From assembly GCA_963709775.1 (NCBI GenBank), contig CAVPXS010000013.1, forward strand, positions 62,001 to 126,000: a DNA stretch of 64,000 nucleotides. Reading direction: 5' to 3'. The stretch is from Salinimicrobium sp963709775. Lineage in GTDB: Bacteria; Bacteroidota; Bacteroidia; Flavobacteriales; Flavobacteriaceae. The notes below the pieces were generated by a model. It did no database searches, had not been told where the DNA came from, and worked only from the letters and a program-made list of their open reading frames with translations. Positions 17,968 through 26,396 of this stretch are shown piece after piece. The translations under genes and the position numbers were made by a program. Position 1 is the stretch's first letter, and each line of letters opens with the position of its first letter.

Positions 17968-20704
17968 TAATCTTTTCAGTTTTTTCTACAATATTTCGAA
18001 TGATGCTGTCCAGCTCATTTGCCGAATCTTTTATGTGAAACAGGATCTCTTCTTGGGACATATCTTCAAAAACCTCTTCATCCAGCAGGTGAAGCAGGCC
18101 TTTTATTCGTGCCAAAGGAGCCCTCACCACATGAGACTGCTCCCAGGCGATCTCTTTTAAAACCTTGTTTTGACTCTGTATTTTCCGAAGTAATTTTCTT
18201 GAATTGGTGACGTCCAGCACAGCACCTATCATTCTTGTCGCCTTTTTGTTCTGGTCTCTAAGAATATATCCGCGATCGGTAATGTGGGCAATCTTTCCAT
18301 CGGCTTTTACGATGCGATATTCCAGTTTCCATTTATCGACTTCAGGATCTGCTATGGCGCAGGCCAGGGAGCGTTGAACTTTTTCCCTGTCCTCATCGGG
18401 TACTTTGGTGAGCCAGAAAGAATGAACCGAGGTGGCTTCATTGGTATCATAACCAAAGATCTTTTTATAACCTTTGCTGCGCGTAACCGAATCTGTCGCG
18501 ATATCCCAGTCCCAAATCATTTCATTGGTAGCTTTCATGGCCATTTTAAAGCGCTTATTAGCGATCTTTAAAGCCTCTCTTTTAGCCGTAATTTCTGAGA
18601 TATCACTGGTCGCCCCAATTAATCTAAGGGCTTTGCCGGTGTGGTCACGCAGAATATATCCACGATCCACTACTCTCGCATAAGTGCCATCGGCCTTTCT
18701 AAAGCGGTACTCGGTCTTTATAAAATCTTCATTAGGATTAGAAATAATATCGGCAAGTTTCTTTTTTTCTACAGGCTTATCTTCGGGATGTATGTTTATT
18801 TTCCAGAAATCCCTCCTGTTAACTACATCTGCAGAGTAACCAAATAACTCATGAGGCCCCCGGTGAAACCGGGTAACGTCATTGCTGGTGAGATCCCAAT
18901 CGTAAATTAGATCCTGTGTGGCAGTTGCTGCCAGTTGGTACCTTTCATTAATATGTTCGATCTCACGTGCCTGTTCAATAACCGTAGTAATATCCCTTGA
19001 ATTGGCAACAATACCTTTAACCGCAGAATCATTTAAAAGATTAGTGGCCGTGGTCTGGACCCAGCGATACTCTCCCTTTTTATTTCTAAACCTGAAAGGA
19101 GAAATCCTTACCTGCTTTTTGTCTTTAAGTTGGTAAAATTGTTCTTTCACCCTTTCCCAGTCATCACAATGGATAAAATGGTAGGCATTCTTTCCTATAA
19201 GTTCTTTTGGATCAAATCCCAGGATGGATTTATAATTTTCACTTACAAAGGAGTAATAACCATCAATATCTAAAATGCCGATAAGATCTGACCCTTCCTG
19301 GACCATGGATCTGAATTTTTGCTCACTAAGTTTAAGTTCTTCCTCCCTTTTCTTTACTTTTTTCAAAGCCGCATTTTTCTCGAAGGCATTGGTGAGGTTT
19401 TGGGTAAGGCTTTTGAGAAAACTAATTTCTTCTTCTTTCCAGATACGCTGAACAGAACAATCATCAAAACCAACAAATCCTGAAAGATTTTCCTCCACAA
19501 AAACCGGGAGTAATAACATAGACTTTATATGCTGCTCCAGGAAAATATCTTTTAAGGTACCGGGAGCCAGTTGTTCTAAAATCGCAGTAAAGGGAAGATT
19601 TTTAATTAAGGGAGCTGTGATCTCCTCGACCTTTTGAATAGGCATATTCTGCATCTCCTGGTTGTCGATCTGGGGAATTGCTCTTTCACTGCACCATTCC
19701 ACTTTCTGACTAATGAGGATCTCTCCTGTTTCGGGATGCGTATCGGCGCCAAAATAATACATTCTGTCTGCTTCAACGGTTTCGGCTATGACGCCAAAAG
19801 TTTCGTGAAGAACCTCATTATTGATCTCATTCTCGAGGAGCGAACTTACAAATGCAGCGTTGACCTCCAGAAAACGACTTTTTTCAATAATTACTTTTTC
19901 ACTCTGCTTGAGCTGGGTAACATCTTTGGCAATACCATGAACCTCCACAACCTTCCCCTCGAGGAACATTGGCATTAAAAGAATTTTAAGGACAACCGTG
20001 TTTCCTGCGGCCGAAATGAAATCGGCTTCAAAGGAAGTGATTTGACCACCCACTGCATTATTAAAATGATCCAGAATGAGTTGCTTGTTATAAGGGGCGC
20101 AAAATGGTAAGAAATTGGAGTTTATTAATTCTTCGAAAGGTAGTTCGGCTAACTTTACGAGGCTGTCGTTGGCATGCAAAAAATTACCTTCCAGGTCGAG
20201 CCTGTAAAGTCCATCGGGGTTTTCCCTGATAAAATTTTTAAATTGCTGCCTGTTAGCGTTCAGTTCTTCCTCAATTTCCCGATCGCGTTTTTTACGTGTG
20301 TTTTCCAGAGTGACATCCTGGGTGGTATGGAGAATAGCCTCTACTTTTCCCGCTTCATTTTTTACCGGTACATTTTGAGAGGTGAAATAGCGTTCTTCAA
20401 ACTTTCCCGTCCTCTTGTTTTTAATATCGTAGCGAAGATCTTTGGCTTCTGCTTTTTTTCCGGTCTGGATTACTTTCTCAAGTGCGAGATTGAAATGATC
20501 ATGACCGTATTCTTTGAGATCGGGATTGGGAGGAAAAGCTTCTTTGCTGTTTTTGTTTATAAGCTCTTCTCTTGTAGTGTCGGTTAACTCAAGATAGGCC
20601 GGGTTTACTTCAACAACTGTGAACGCTCCGGAATCTTCGGGTTTTAACACCAGGCACGCAAATGGAATAGCTTCAAAAATTTCTTTCCAGCAGTTTTCTC
20701 TCAT
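17951..20704 (-). CDS. Multi-PAS/GAF sensor with HisKA-like end but no ATPase domain
   Basis: A 917-residue soluble protein without membrane helices. In order: PAS (about 7-125), PAS (150-265), GAF (285-445), then three PAS/PAC modules (about 465-590, 595-720 and 725-845), each ending in the PAC pattern such as GKALRLIGATSDIS. The last 70 residues form a HisKA-like helical hairpin with a conserved His (WEQSHVVRAPLARIKGL, about 866). The stop follows directly, so the HATPase_c domain needed for autophosphorylation is absent, not split off downstream. It overlaps the receiver gene. It may be a phosphotransfer or scaffold protein fed by another kinase (inference). Confidence 0.85.
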   Translation of the reverse strand: MRENCWKEIFEAIPFACLVLKPEDSGAFTVVEVNPAYLELTDTTREELINKNSKEAFPPNPDLKEYGHDHFNLALEKVIQTGKKAEAKDLRYDIKNKRTGKFEERYFTSQNVPVKNEAGKVEAILHTTQDVTLENTRKKRDREIEEELNANRQQFKNFIRENPDGLYRLDLEGNFLHANDSLVKLAELPFEELINSNFLPFCAPYNKQLILDHFNNAVGGQITSFEADFISAAGNTVVLKILLMPMFLEGKVVEVHGIAKDVTQLKQSEKVIIEKSRFLEVNAAFVSSLLENEINNEVLHETFGVIAETVEADRMYYFGADTHPETGEILISQKVEWCSERAIPQIDNQEMQNMPIQKVEEITAPLIKNLPFTAILEQLAPGTLKDIFLEQHIKSMLLLPVFVEENLSGFVGFDDCSVQRIWKEEEISFLKSLTQNLTNAFEKNAALKKVKKREEELKLSEQKFRSMVQEGSDLIGILDIDGYYSFVSENYKSILGFDPKELIGKNAYHFIHCDDWERVKEQFYQLKDKKQVRISPFRFRNKKGEYRWVQTTATNLLNDSAVKGIVANSRDITTVIEQAREIEHINERYQLAATATQDLIYDWDLTSNDVTRFHRGPHELFGYSADVVNRRDFWKINIHPEDKPVEKKKLADIISNPNEDFIKTEYRFRKADGTYARVVDRGYILRDHTGKALRLIGATSDISEITAKREALKIANKRFKMAMKATNEMIWDWDIATDSVTRSKGYKKIFGYDTNEATSVHSFWLTKVPDEDREKVQRSLACAIADPEVDKWKLEYRIVKADGKIAHITDRGYILRDQNKKATRMIGAVLDVTNSRKLLRKIQSQNKVLKEIAWEQSHVVRAPLARIKGLLHLLDEEVFEDMSQEEILFHIKDSANELDSIIRNIVEKTEKINVEVR

Positions 20705-20937
20705 TGTAGGGGATATGAAAAATAAAACCTGCCTTTGGGCTCAATTTTTTGTTAAAGGCACAACAAATATAAACAAAAAATAATGTCTATAGCTATTGAA
20801 AATTACCATGTTAGCCCTTTAGGCGACAAAATTATCCCCTTTAACTGATAAAATGAAGATTTATGTAAGAATATTCCTTCATTAATTGGGATAATGAAGA
20901 ATAAAGTCACTTTTTATTTTAACAAATTACTTCCCAA

Positions 20938-21378
20938 TCAGTGTTTTACAGGTACCAGTAGTACTGGAATACCAAGATCATCAATAAGATCCTGCTCTAA
21001 ACTGCCTACGAACATTTGATAAAAGAAATTCTTTTTATGGTGGCCCGCAATAACAATATCTGCATTGATCTTTTGAACTTCCTTTTTGATCATTTTTGCT
21101 GTAGATCCTTCTAATTGTACAGCTTCGGCTTCAATATTTTTTTGTCGTAGATCTTCTGCTAGACGTTTAACAAGGGCACCTTCTATTTTACGTTTTTCTA
21201 CCCTTTTGTCTTGTGCAAATTGAGGGCCGGCTTCCAGACCCAGGAAGTCATCTGGATCGGGTTCGCTAACGTGAAGGATCCATATTTTGGATCCAAAGGC
21301 TTGTGCTAATTCTTCGGCTTTGGCTAATAAACGATCGGCATTTTTTTCAATGTTGATCGCTACAAGGATCTTTTTCAT
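20938..21378 (-). CDS. Universal stress protein (UspA family)
   Basis: A 146-residue single Usp domain: start MKKILVAINIEKNADRLLAKAEELA, the conserved GSTAKMIKKEVQKINADIVIAGHH strand, and an ATP-loop-like GHHKKNFFYQMFVGSLEQDLI (GxxK...GS) followed by PVLLVPVKH. Usp proteins bind ATP and support survival under starvation or stress. It is separated from the S9 peptidase gene by 119 bp containing a terminator. Confidence 0.92.
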   Translation of the reverse strand: MKKILVAINIEKNADRLLAKAEELAQAFGSKIWILHVSEPDPDDFLGLEAGPQFAQDKRVEKRKIEGALVKRLAEDLRQKNIEAEAVQLEGSTAKMIKKEVQKINADIVIAGHHKKNFFYQMFVGSLEQDLIDDLGIPVLLVPVKH

Positions 21379-21452
21379 GTTGGTTTGGATTAGGGAAATA
21401 AAGTTAGGGAAAATACTCGGTTTTTAAAAGTCACCAGAGCTCCGGAATAATG

Positions 21453-21480
21453 AAAACCGGCCCAAAAGGGTCCGGTTTTT
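21453..21480 (-). terminator. Terminator of the S9 peptidase gene
   Basis: A GC-rich hairpin (AAAACCGGCCC with GGGTCCGGTTTT) 18 bp past the stop of the minus-strand S9 gene. On that strand it is followed by TTTT; the plus strand also has a T-run, so it may work both ways. The plus-side flank GTCATTTTTGAGGAG resembles the flank of the terminator at 54916. Confidence 0.65.
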
Positions 21481-21497
21481 TGTCATTTTTGAGGAGT

Positions 21498-23861
21498 TTA
21501 ATCGATTAAGGTTTCATTGAATAATTTCAGTATCCTTTTATACTCATCAGTCCAGCTACTGGGCTGTGTGAACCCATGATCTTCTACAGGATATACTGCC
21601 ATTTCCCAATTGTCTTTCTCCAATTCTATCAGCCTTTGAGCCAGCCTCACCACATCCTGGAAATGGACGTTTATATCAATCATTCCGTGCGCGATCAAAA
21701 GATTCCCTTCTAAACCTTCAGCAAAATAAATAGGGGAGGAGCGCCTGTAGGCTAGCGGATCATTAACCGGCTCGTTAAGTATGTTTGAGGTGTAGCCATG
21801 GTTGTAGTGGGCCCAATCTGTAACCGAACGTAAGGCTGCGCCAGATTCAAATGTTTCGGCTTCAGTAAACATAGCCATCAGAGTGATGAAGCCACCATAA
21901 CTGCCGCCATAAATCCCTACTTTTTCGGGATCTACACCATGTTCAGCAATAAGATATTTTACCCCGTCCACCTGGTCGCTGAGGTCTTTGCCGCCCATAT
22001 GCCTGTAGATACCGGTGCGCCAGTCCCTGCCGTAACCCGCACTTCCGCGGTAATCAATATCGAGTACTGTATAACCGAGATCTGTGAGCAGGTTGTGAAA
22101 CATATATTCCCTAAAATAACTTGACCACCATTTGTGCACATTTTGAAGATAACCTGCCCCGTGAACAAAGATTACGGCAGCACCATTGTTCGCCTCCTGC
22201 GTAGGTTTGTATAGCCTGGCCGGTACCATTGCACCATCTTCAGCTTTAAAGTTCACAAGTTGAGGATCGCGCCAGTTATAATTCTTAAATTCCGGAGACT
22301 GGCCCGATGTTACCTGCTTTGCCTGAGCCCCTGCCGAAGTTTCCTTCACGTAAAGCTCCCAGGGTTTATTGGAATAGGAATATCTTATAGCCATGTATTT
22401 TTCATCGGGCGATAGGTTGACCTCATTATTCCCAGTGAGGCTGGTGAGCTGCTGCATCTTGCCACCGCGCACAGGCATCTTGTAAAAGTGCCTCTCGCCA
22501 GAATGAACTTTTGAGGTCGTCAAATAAAAGGTTTTTCCATCATTTGAAAGTTTTGGATCAAACACTTCAAAATCTCCTTGAGTCAGCTGTTTCTTTTTTC
22601 CGGAGTCGACGTTAAGAAGATAAAGATGGGAATAGCCGCTCTCTTCGCTTTGGAAATAAATGGTCTCATTGTCATTTAACCAGCCAATATCGCCTCCACT
22701 CCAGGAATAGCCGATTCCGGGACCTGCGATCCATGCTTCGTCCCTTTGTCTGTCCAGGGATTTTAATTCCCCTGTTTCAAGATCCAGCCGGGCAATCCAA
22801 CGATCCTTATTGTCTTCGGAACGAATTACCATAACCGCTTTTTTTCCGTCATTGGAAAACCAAGGGCCATTGGGATATACCTCCCGCACTTCCTCTGGCC
22901 ATACCTTGTCGGGATAGTCCTGTACATAATCGGGTAGATCTTTGATGCCGGGTAAATTTTCGGTCTTTACCTGGTAAACCGTATCTTTTTCAAGATTATA
23001 GATCATAGCTTTCATCGTAGTCTGCCCGCCGCCTACTTTGCTGCGTGCAGGCAGGTTTACAGTATAACCTGAGAGATCTGTATAATCGGGAACACCTGTA
23101 TCCTTTGCATCTGTGCTGGAGATCAGCTGGAAAGTGGCGTAATTTCCGGTTGGTGATACCGTTAAGTTTCGTACCTGTTTACCGCCGGTGTAAAATGTAA
23201 AGGGTTTAGGCCCGGCAGTAAGGTCACGATAAGTTTTTTGTGCTTTCTTATTTTCATGACGTTTCCTGACTTCTTCGAGGAGTTCAAGATTTTCATCTTG
23301 TAGCCATTGCTCTTGTGCAGAAAGTTCTTTTTCTTTCTTTTCTTCTTTTGTGCCTGAATTTATATTGGTCAGTTTTTTTATACCACCCGACTCTAGATCA
23401 AAAATAAATGCATTGTCGCCCAGAATAAAGCTAAGGCGGGTTTCGTCATTTAAGAACTGTGGATTTGAAATACTACCATTCAACTCGAGGAGTTTTTGTT
23501 CTTCCTGCTTCTCGAGGTTATAAAGGTAAAGGTCTCCATCGCGGGTGTAGACCTTCATGTTTCGTGTTTTATTAAAATCGCCCGAGCTTGGGAGTAGCTT
23601 ATTCTCCTCCTGCCATGAAACTTTTTCTATTTGCTTCGGGTTTTCAATGCTCACCCTGTATAGTGAGTCTGAAGGATTTTTGTCGGGATTATAGTCAAAG
23701 TAAATGTAATCACTGTTAGGTCCCCACGTAATGTTCGAAGGAAATGTTCCCATCCAGGAAGGATCCTGCATTATTTTTTCTACTGTTAGATCTGATGTCT
23801 GGGCGTGAAGAACCTGAAGGCTTAAAAAAGCCAGAATGAAGAGAAAAAACTTGTTGATCAT
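21498..23861 (-). CDS. S9-family serine peptidase (DPP IV/acylaminoacyl-peptidase-like)
   Basis: A 787-residue exported protease. Signal peptide MINKFFLFILAFLSLQVLHAQ, then an N-terminal beta-propeller (about 30-520, with WD40-like repeats such as WSGGDIGWLNDNETIYFQSE), then an alpha/beta-hydrolase domain: GIYGGSYGGFITL with nucleophile Ser654, HGMIDINVHFQD supplying Asp, and VEDHGF with His762. Such enzymes release dipeptides or oligopeptides from peptides in the periplasm. It appears to be monocistronic. Confidence 0.93.
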   Translation of the reverse strand: MINKFFLFILAFLSLQVLHAQTSDLTVEKIMQDPSWMGTFPSNITWGPNSDYIYFDYNPDKNPSDSLYRVSIENPKQIEKVSWQEENKLLPSSGDFNKTRNMKVYTRDGDLYLYNLEKQEEQKLLELNGSISNPQFLNDETRLSFILGDNAFIFDLESGGIKKLTNINSGTKEEKKEKELSAQEQWLQDENLELLEEVRKRHENKKAQKTYRDLTAGPKPFTFYTGGKQVRNLTVSPTGNYATFQLISSTDAKDTGVPDYTDLSGYTVNLPARSKVGGGQTTMKAMIYNLEKDTVYQVKTENLPGIKDLPDYVQDYPDKVWPEEVREVYPNGPWFSNDGKKAVMVIRSEDNKDRWIARLDLETGELKSLDRQRDEAWIAGPGIGYSWSGGDIGWLNDNETIYFQSEESGYSHLYLLNVDSGKKKQLTQGDFEVFDPKLSNDGKTFYLTTSKVHSGERHFYKMPVRGGKMQQLTSLTGNNEVNLSPDEKYMAIRYSYSNKPWELYVKETSAGAQAKQVTSGQSPEFKNYNWRDPQLVNFKAEDGAMVPARLYKPTQEANNGAAVIFVHGAGYLQNVHKWWSSYFREYMFHNLLTDLGYTVLDIDYRGSAGYGRDWRTGIYRHMGGKDLSDQVDGVKYLIAEHGVDPEKVGIYGGSYGGFITLMAMFTEAETFESGAALRSVTDWAHYNHGYTSNILNEPVNDPLAYRRSSPIYFAEGLEGNLLIAHGMIDINVHFQDVVRLAQRLIELEKDNWEMAVYPVEDHGFTQPSSWTDEYKRILKLFNETLID

Positions 23862-23918
23862 AATAAGTGTTGGAATTGGAACGGCAATATAAAAAATCCC
23901 CGGGAAAGGGATAAAAGC

Positions 23919-23952
23919 AAAAGCACCCTCGCCGGAGCTAAGGGTGCTTTTA
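23919..23952 (-). terminator. Terminator of the DUF2383 gene
   Basis: An 11-bp perfect stem (AAAAGCACCCT with AGGGTGCTTTT) around a 12-base loop, 33 bp after the minus-strand stop at 23985. T residues follow on both strands. It separates the DUF2383 gene from the S9 gene. Confidence 0.75.
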
Positions 23953-23984
23953 TTATGGTAGATATTAAACTTAAAAGCAGGTTT

Positions 23985-24461
23985 CTATGGGTTACTGCGA
24001 ATCTCGTCCAATTCTTCTTCTTTTGGCACCACGTATCTAAGAAGTGTTTTGAGGGATTTGAGTTCAAAGATGCAATTTTCAATATATGCTTTGTGCCTAA
24101 TTAAGACTTCACGGCATGAGCCGTCATAAATTCGGCAAAGTGCTTCCTGGTATTTCAGTAAACTAATTTTATTTGCTTTTAATGCTTTTTTAATGCATTT
24201 CATCCTGTTTTCCTGGCAGTCAGTTTCCATCTTCCTGTCGTAAGAAACGGAAGGGATAAAAGGTTTTTTCCCATTGAAAAAGGAGATTTCTTCACTTATT
24301 TCTATTGCGAATTGCGAGCGGCGGGAAGCCAGATTTTGAAAATAAGATTTTAGAGAAGCCTCTTTCGAAGCCTCTGTAAATTTGCGTAGTCGTCTTGAAC
24401 TTTTGAAATTATCTTCCAAGAGTTGTCGCAATGTTAGTTCTCTTACCGCCTCATTACTCAT
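23985..24461 (-). CDS. DUF2383 (PA2169-like) ferritin-like four-helix protein
   Basis: A 158-residue, all-helical protein. LRQLLEDNFKSSRRLRKFTEASKEASLKSYFQNLASRRSQFAIEISEEI is the typical start of DUF2383/PA2169 ferritin-like proteins. Function is unknown; homologues are general-stress genes. Several cysteines lie in the second half. There is no signal peptide. It is near another ferritin-like stress gene (24735) and a UspA gene. Confidence 0.72.
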   Translation of the reverse strand: MSNEAVRELTLRQLLEDNFKSSRRLRKFTEASKEASLKSYFQNLASRRSQFAIEISEEISFFNGKKPFIPSVSYDRKMETDCQENRMKCIKKALKANKISLLKYQEALCRIYDGSCREVLIRHKAYIENCIFELKSLKTLLRYVVPKEEELDEIRSNP

Positions 24462-24623
24462 GACTTTCTCACTTAAATCTTGTTCTTATTATCAGACATC
24501 AATTTAAGAAATTTACTCAAACGTTTTCGTAAAAGTAGGAGACTTAACTCATATTTGGCATTTGAAGAAAAAGCTGACAAAAAGTTTCATAAATTTTTCT
24601 TATTTGCCCCTTGTTTTTAAGCA

Positions 24624-24714
24624 AAAAGAGGCTGTCTTGAAGTGTGTTTTTAACGTAAGGTCCTGAAGTAATTTAGAACAACCTTAGAACAACTTTTTTA
24701 AGACAGCCTCTTTA
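24624..24714 (-). repeat. Inverted repeat with long loop, possible terminator or small repeat element
   Basis: The arms AAAGAGGCTGTCTT (about 24625-24638) and AAGACAGCCTCTTT (about 24700-24713) are perfect complements separated by about 60 bp. The loop holds a short duplicated AGAACAAC. It follows the stop of the DUF892 gene (minus strand), so it may end that transcript, but the long loop is unusual for an intrinsic terminator. Confidence 0.55.
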
Positions 24715-24734
24715 AATAAATTCAACTTAAACCG

Positions 24735-25220
24735 TTAGGATTTAGCCTTTTTGTTTAAGCGGTCTTCGGCCATATCTGTGAGAAGATTATCGGCTTTATA
24801 TTCTTCATCCAGTGTTTTTTGTAGTTTAGCGGCAATGTCATCATGGCCCAGTTCTTTTGCATAACGCACAGCTGTACCATAACCCGAGATCTCATAATGC
24901 TCCACCCGCTGGGCTTCTGCAATTAAACCTGCATCGCGCACATCTTTTTCGGTATCCTCTTTAAGAAAAGACTCTGCCTCCTTTACCAGGCCTTCCATGG
25001 CCTTGCATTTTTCGCCGGTTGGTTTGATGCCAAGCTTTTCTGTGATCTCCTCAAGACGCTTAACATGCCCTTCGGTTTCTTTGAGGTGTTTTTCAAAAGC
25101 TTTTTTCAGTTTGTCGTCTGTAGCGTGCTTCTGCATTTTAGGAAGAGCTTCCACCAGTTGATTCTCGGCGCTGTACAAATCCTTTAATTGATGTTCGAAT
25201 AGATCTTTTAAATTTTTCAT
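24735..25220 (-). CDS. DUF892 (YciE/YciF-like) ferritin-like stress protein
   Basis: A 161-residue helical bundle: LKDLFEHQLKDLYSAENQLVEALPKMQKHATDDKLKKAFEKHLKETEGHVKRLEEI is the characteristic start of the YciE/YciF family, followed by EAQRVEHYEISGYGTAVRYAKELGHDD. The E and ExxH residues are candidates for a di-iron site. These proteins are induced by osmotic or general stress in other bacteria. It has its own 5' leader, with no neighbour in the same unit. Confidence 0.88.
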   Translation of the reverse strand: MKNLKDLFEHQLKDLYSAENQLVEALPKMQKHATDDKLKKAFEKHLKETEGHVKRLEEITEKLGIKPTGEKCKAMEGLVKEAESFLKEDTEKDVRDAGLIAEAQRVEHYEISGYGTAVRYAKELGHDDIAAKLQKTLDEEYKADNLLTDMAEDRLNKKAKS

Positions 25221-25380
25221 TTTTCTGGTTTTAATTGTTTTTTTATAAATGTATACACCATAACAGCCTATACCAGTTAAATGAGTAATAAATCTTTGTT
25301 GGTTTTTTATTAAAGAAGTAGTGGAAGATGGGCTTCCGGGACACTGATTTTCTTATTAACTTCGCAAATAAACCCTGTAC

Positions 25381-25896
25381 ATGTTCAAAATTGAAGACTA
25401 CATTCGTGATATAAAAGATTTTCCGAAACAAGGGATCGTTTATAAGGATATCACTCCTCTCCTCGAAGATCCTGTTGCCACCCGAAAAACACTGGATGCT
25501 TTTTTGTCATTTTTGGAAGGTGAAAAAATTGAGAAGGTCGTGGGAATAGAATCCCGGGGCTTCTTTTTTGCCACGCTTTTAGCGCAGGAATTGAATGCAG
25601 GCTTCGTTCCCATAAGAAAGCCCGGAAAACTGCCTTTTGACACCCATCGCGAAAGTTATTCTTTGGAATATGGAGAAGATATTCTCGAAATTCACAGTGA
25701 TGCAATTCAAAAAGGGGAAAAAGTGCTGGTACACGATGATGTTTTGGCAACGGGAGGAACTGCAGCTGCAGCATGTAAACTGGTTGAAAAGCTTGGAGGT
25801 GAAATCGTGCAGTGTAATTTCCTTATGGACCTGTCCTTCCTAAACGGAAAGGAAAAAATCAGTTCCTATAAAGTAGTGTCGCTTATTAGTTATTAG
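25381..25896 (+). CDS. apt: Adenine phosphoribosyltransferase
   Basis: Apt converts adenine and PRPP to AMP (purine salvage). The 171-residue length is normal. Visible are IPDFPKQGI-like KDFPKQGIVYKDITPLL, the GIESRGFFF segment, RKPGKLP, and the PRPP-binding loop VLVHDDVLATGGTAAAA. A TAACTTCG element (25357-25364) 16 bp upstream of the ATG resembles a flavobacterial -7 box. Confidence 0.95.
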   Translation: MFKIEDYIRDIKDFPKQGIVYKDITPLLEDPVATRKTLDAFLSFLEGEKIEKVVGIESRGFFFATLLAQELNAGFVPIRKPGKLPFDTHRESYSLEYGEDILEIHSDAIQKGEKVLVHDDVLATGGTAAAACKLVEKLGGEIVQCNFLMDLSFLNGKEKISSYKVVSLISY

Positions 25897-26008
25897 TTAA
25901 TGGTGAATTGGTGACTGGTTAAGGGGTCTATGAAGCCTTTTCAGTTTATTACCGATGAACTGAAGTGAAATAGTGCTATTTGGAATTTGGTGCTTGTAAT
26001 TTGTTTAT

Positions 26009-26158
26009 TTACAAAGAATTCTTAGTCACCCATGTCTTCCATCCTATAATAGCTTTCTGAAATTTAGTGGCTTTAGCCAGATCCAATTGCCGTTTGGAAT
26101 AATTTGGGAGCACTTTCTTGTTCACTTTGGCCAGAACTCTAAAAAGGTTCTTTTTCAT
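26009..26158 (-). CDS. Small conserved basic protein, 49 aa
   Basis: A short ORF (ATG at 26158, TAA at 26009). It begins MKKNLFRVLAKVNKKVLPNY and continues SKRQLDLAKATKFQKAIIGWKTWVTKNSL. It is basic, helical and has a GW near its end. I recall near-identical 49-residue ORFs in Flavobacteriaceae, sometimes labelled SsrA-binding protein without good grounds; that recollection is unchecked. It lies in the 500-bp gap between apt and the antiporter gene, with no other gene nearby. Function unknown. Confidence 0.6.
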   Translation of the reverse strand: MKKNLFRVLAKVNKKVLPNYSKRQLDLAKATKFQKAIIGWKTWVTKNSL

Positions 26159-26396
26159 AAAAGGTGGTTTCCATCAAATATAAAAATAAGTTCTGAATTT
26201 TCTCTTTTTGAAGGGTATAGGAAAAGGTGGTACTTTTCTCGAAGGAATTCTCTGAGAAGGTCATATCAAATTCTATTTCTTAAGATTGCCAAAAGATCCT
26301 CATATCATTTGCTCTTTGTATTATTTTTTGATCCACCACAAAAGGGGGATTTCATACATTCACTGAGAAACTTCTATCTTCGCAAAAAAAAATTTA

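Noticed and set aside
17951..20704. A frameshift cutting off the kinase ATPase domain
   Set aside because: The receiver gene begins 17 bp before the sensor's stop and is intact, so no lost HATPase_c coding sequence lies downstream.
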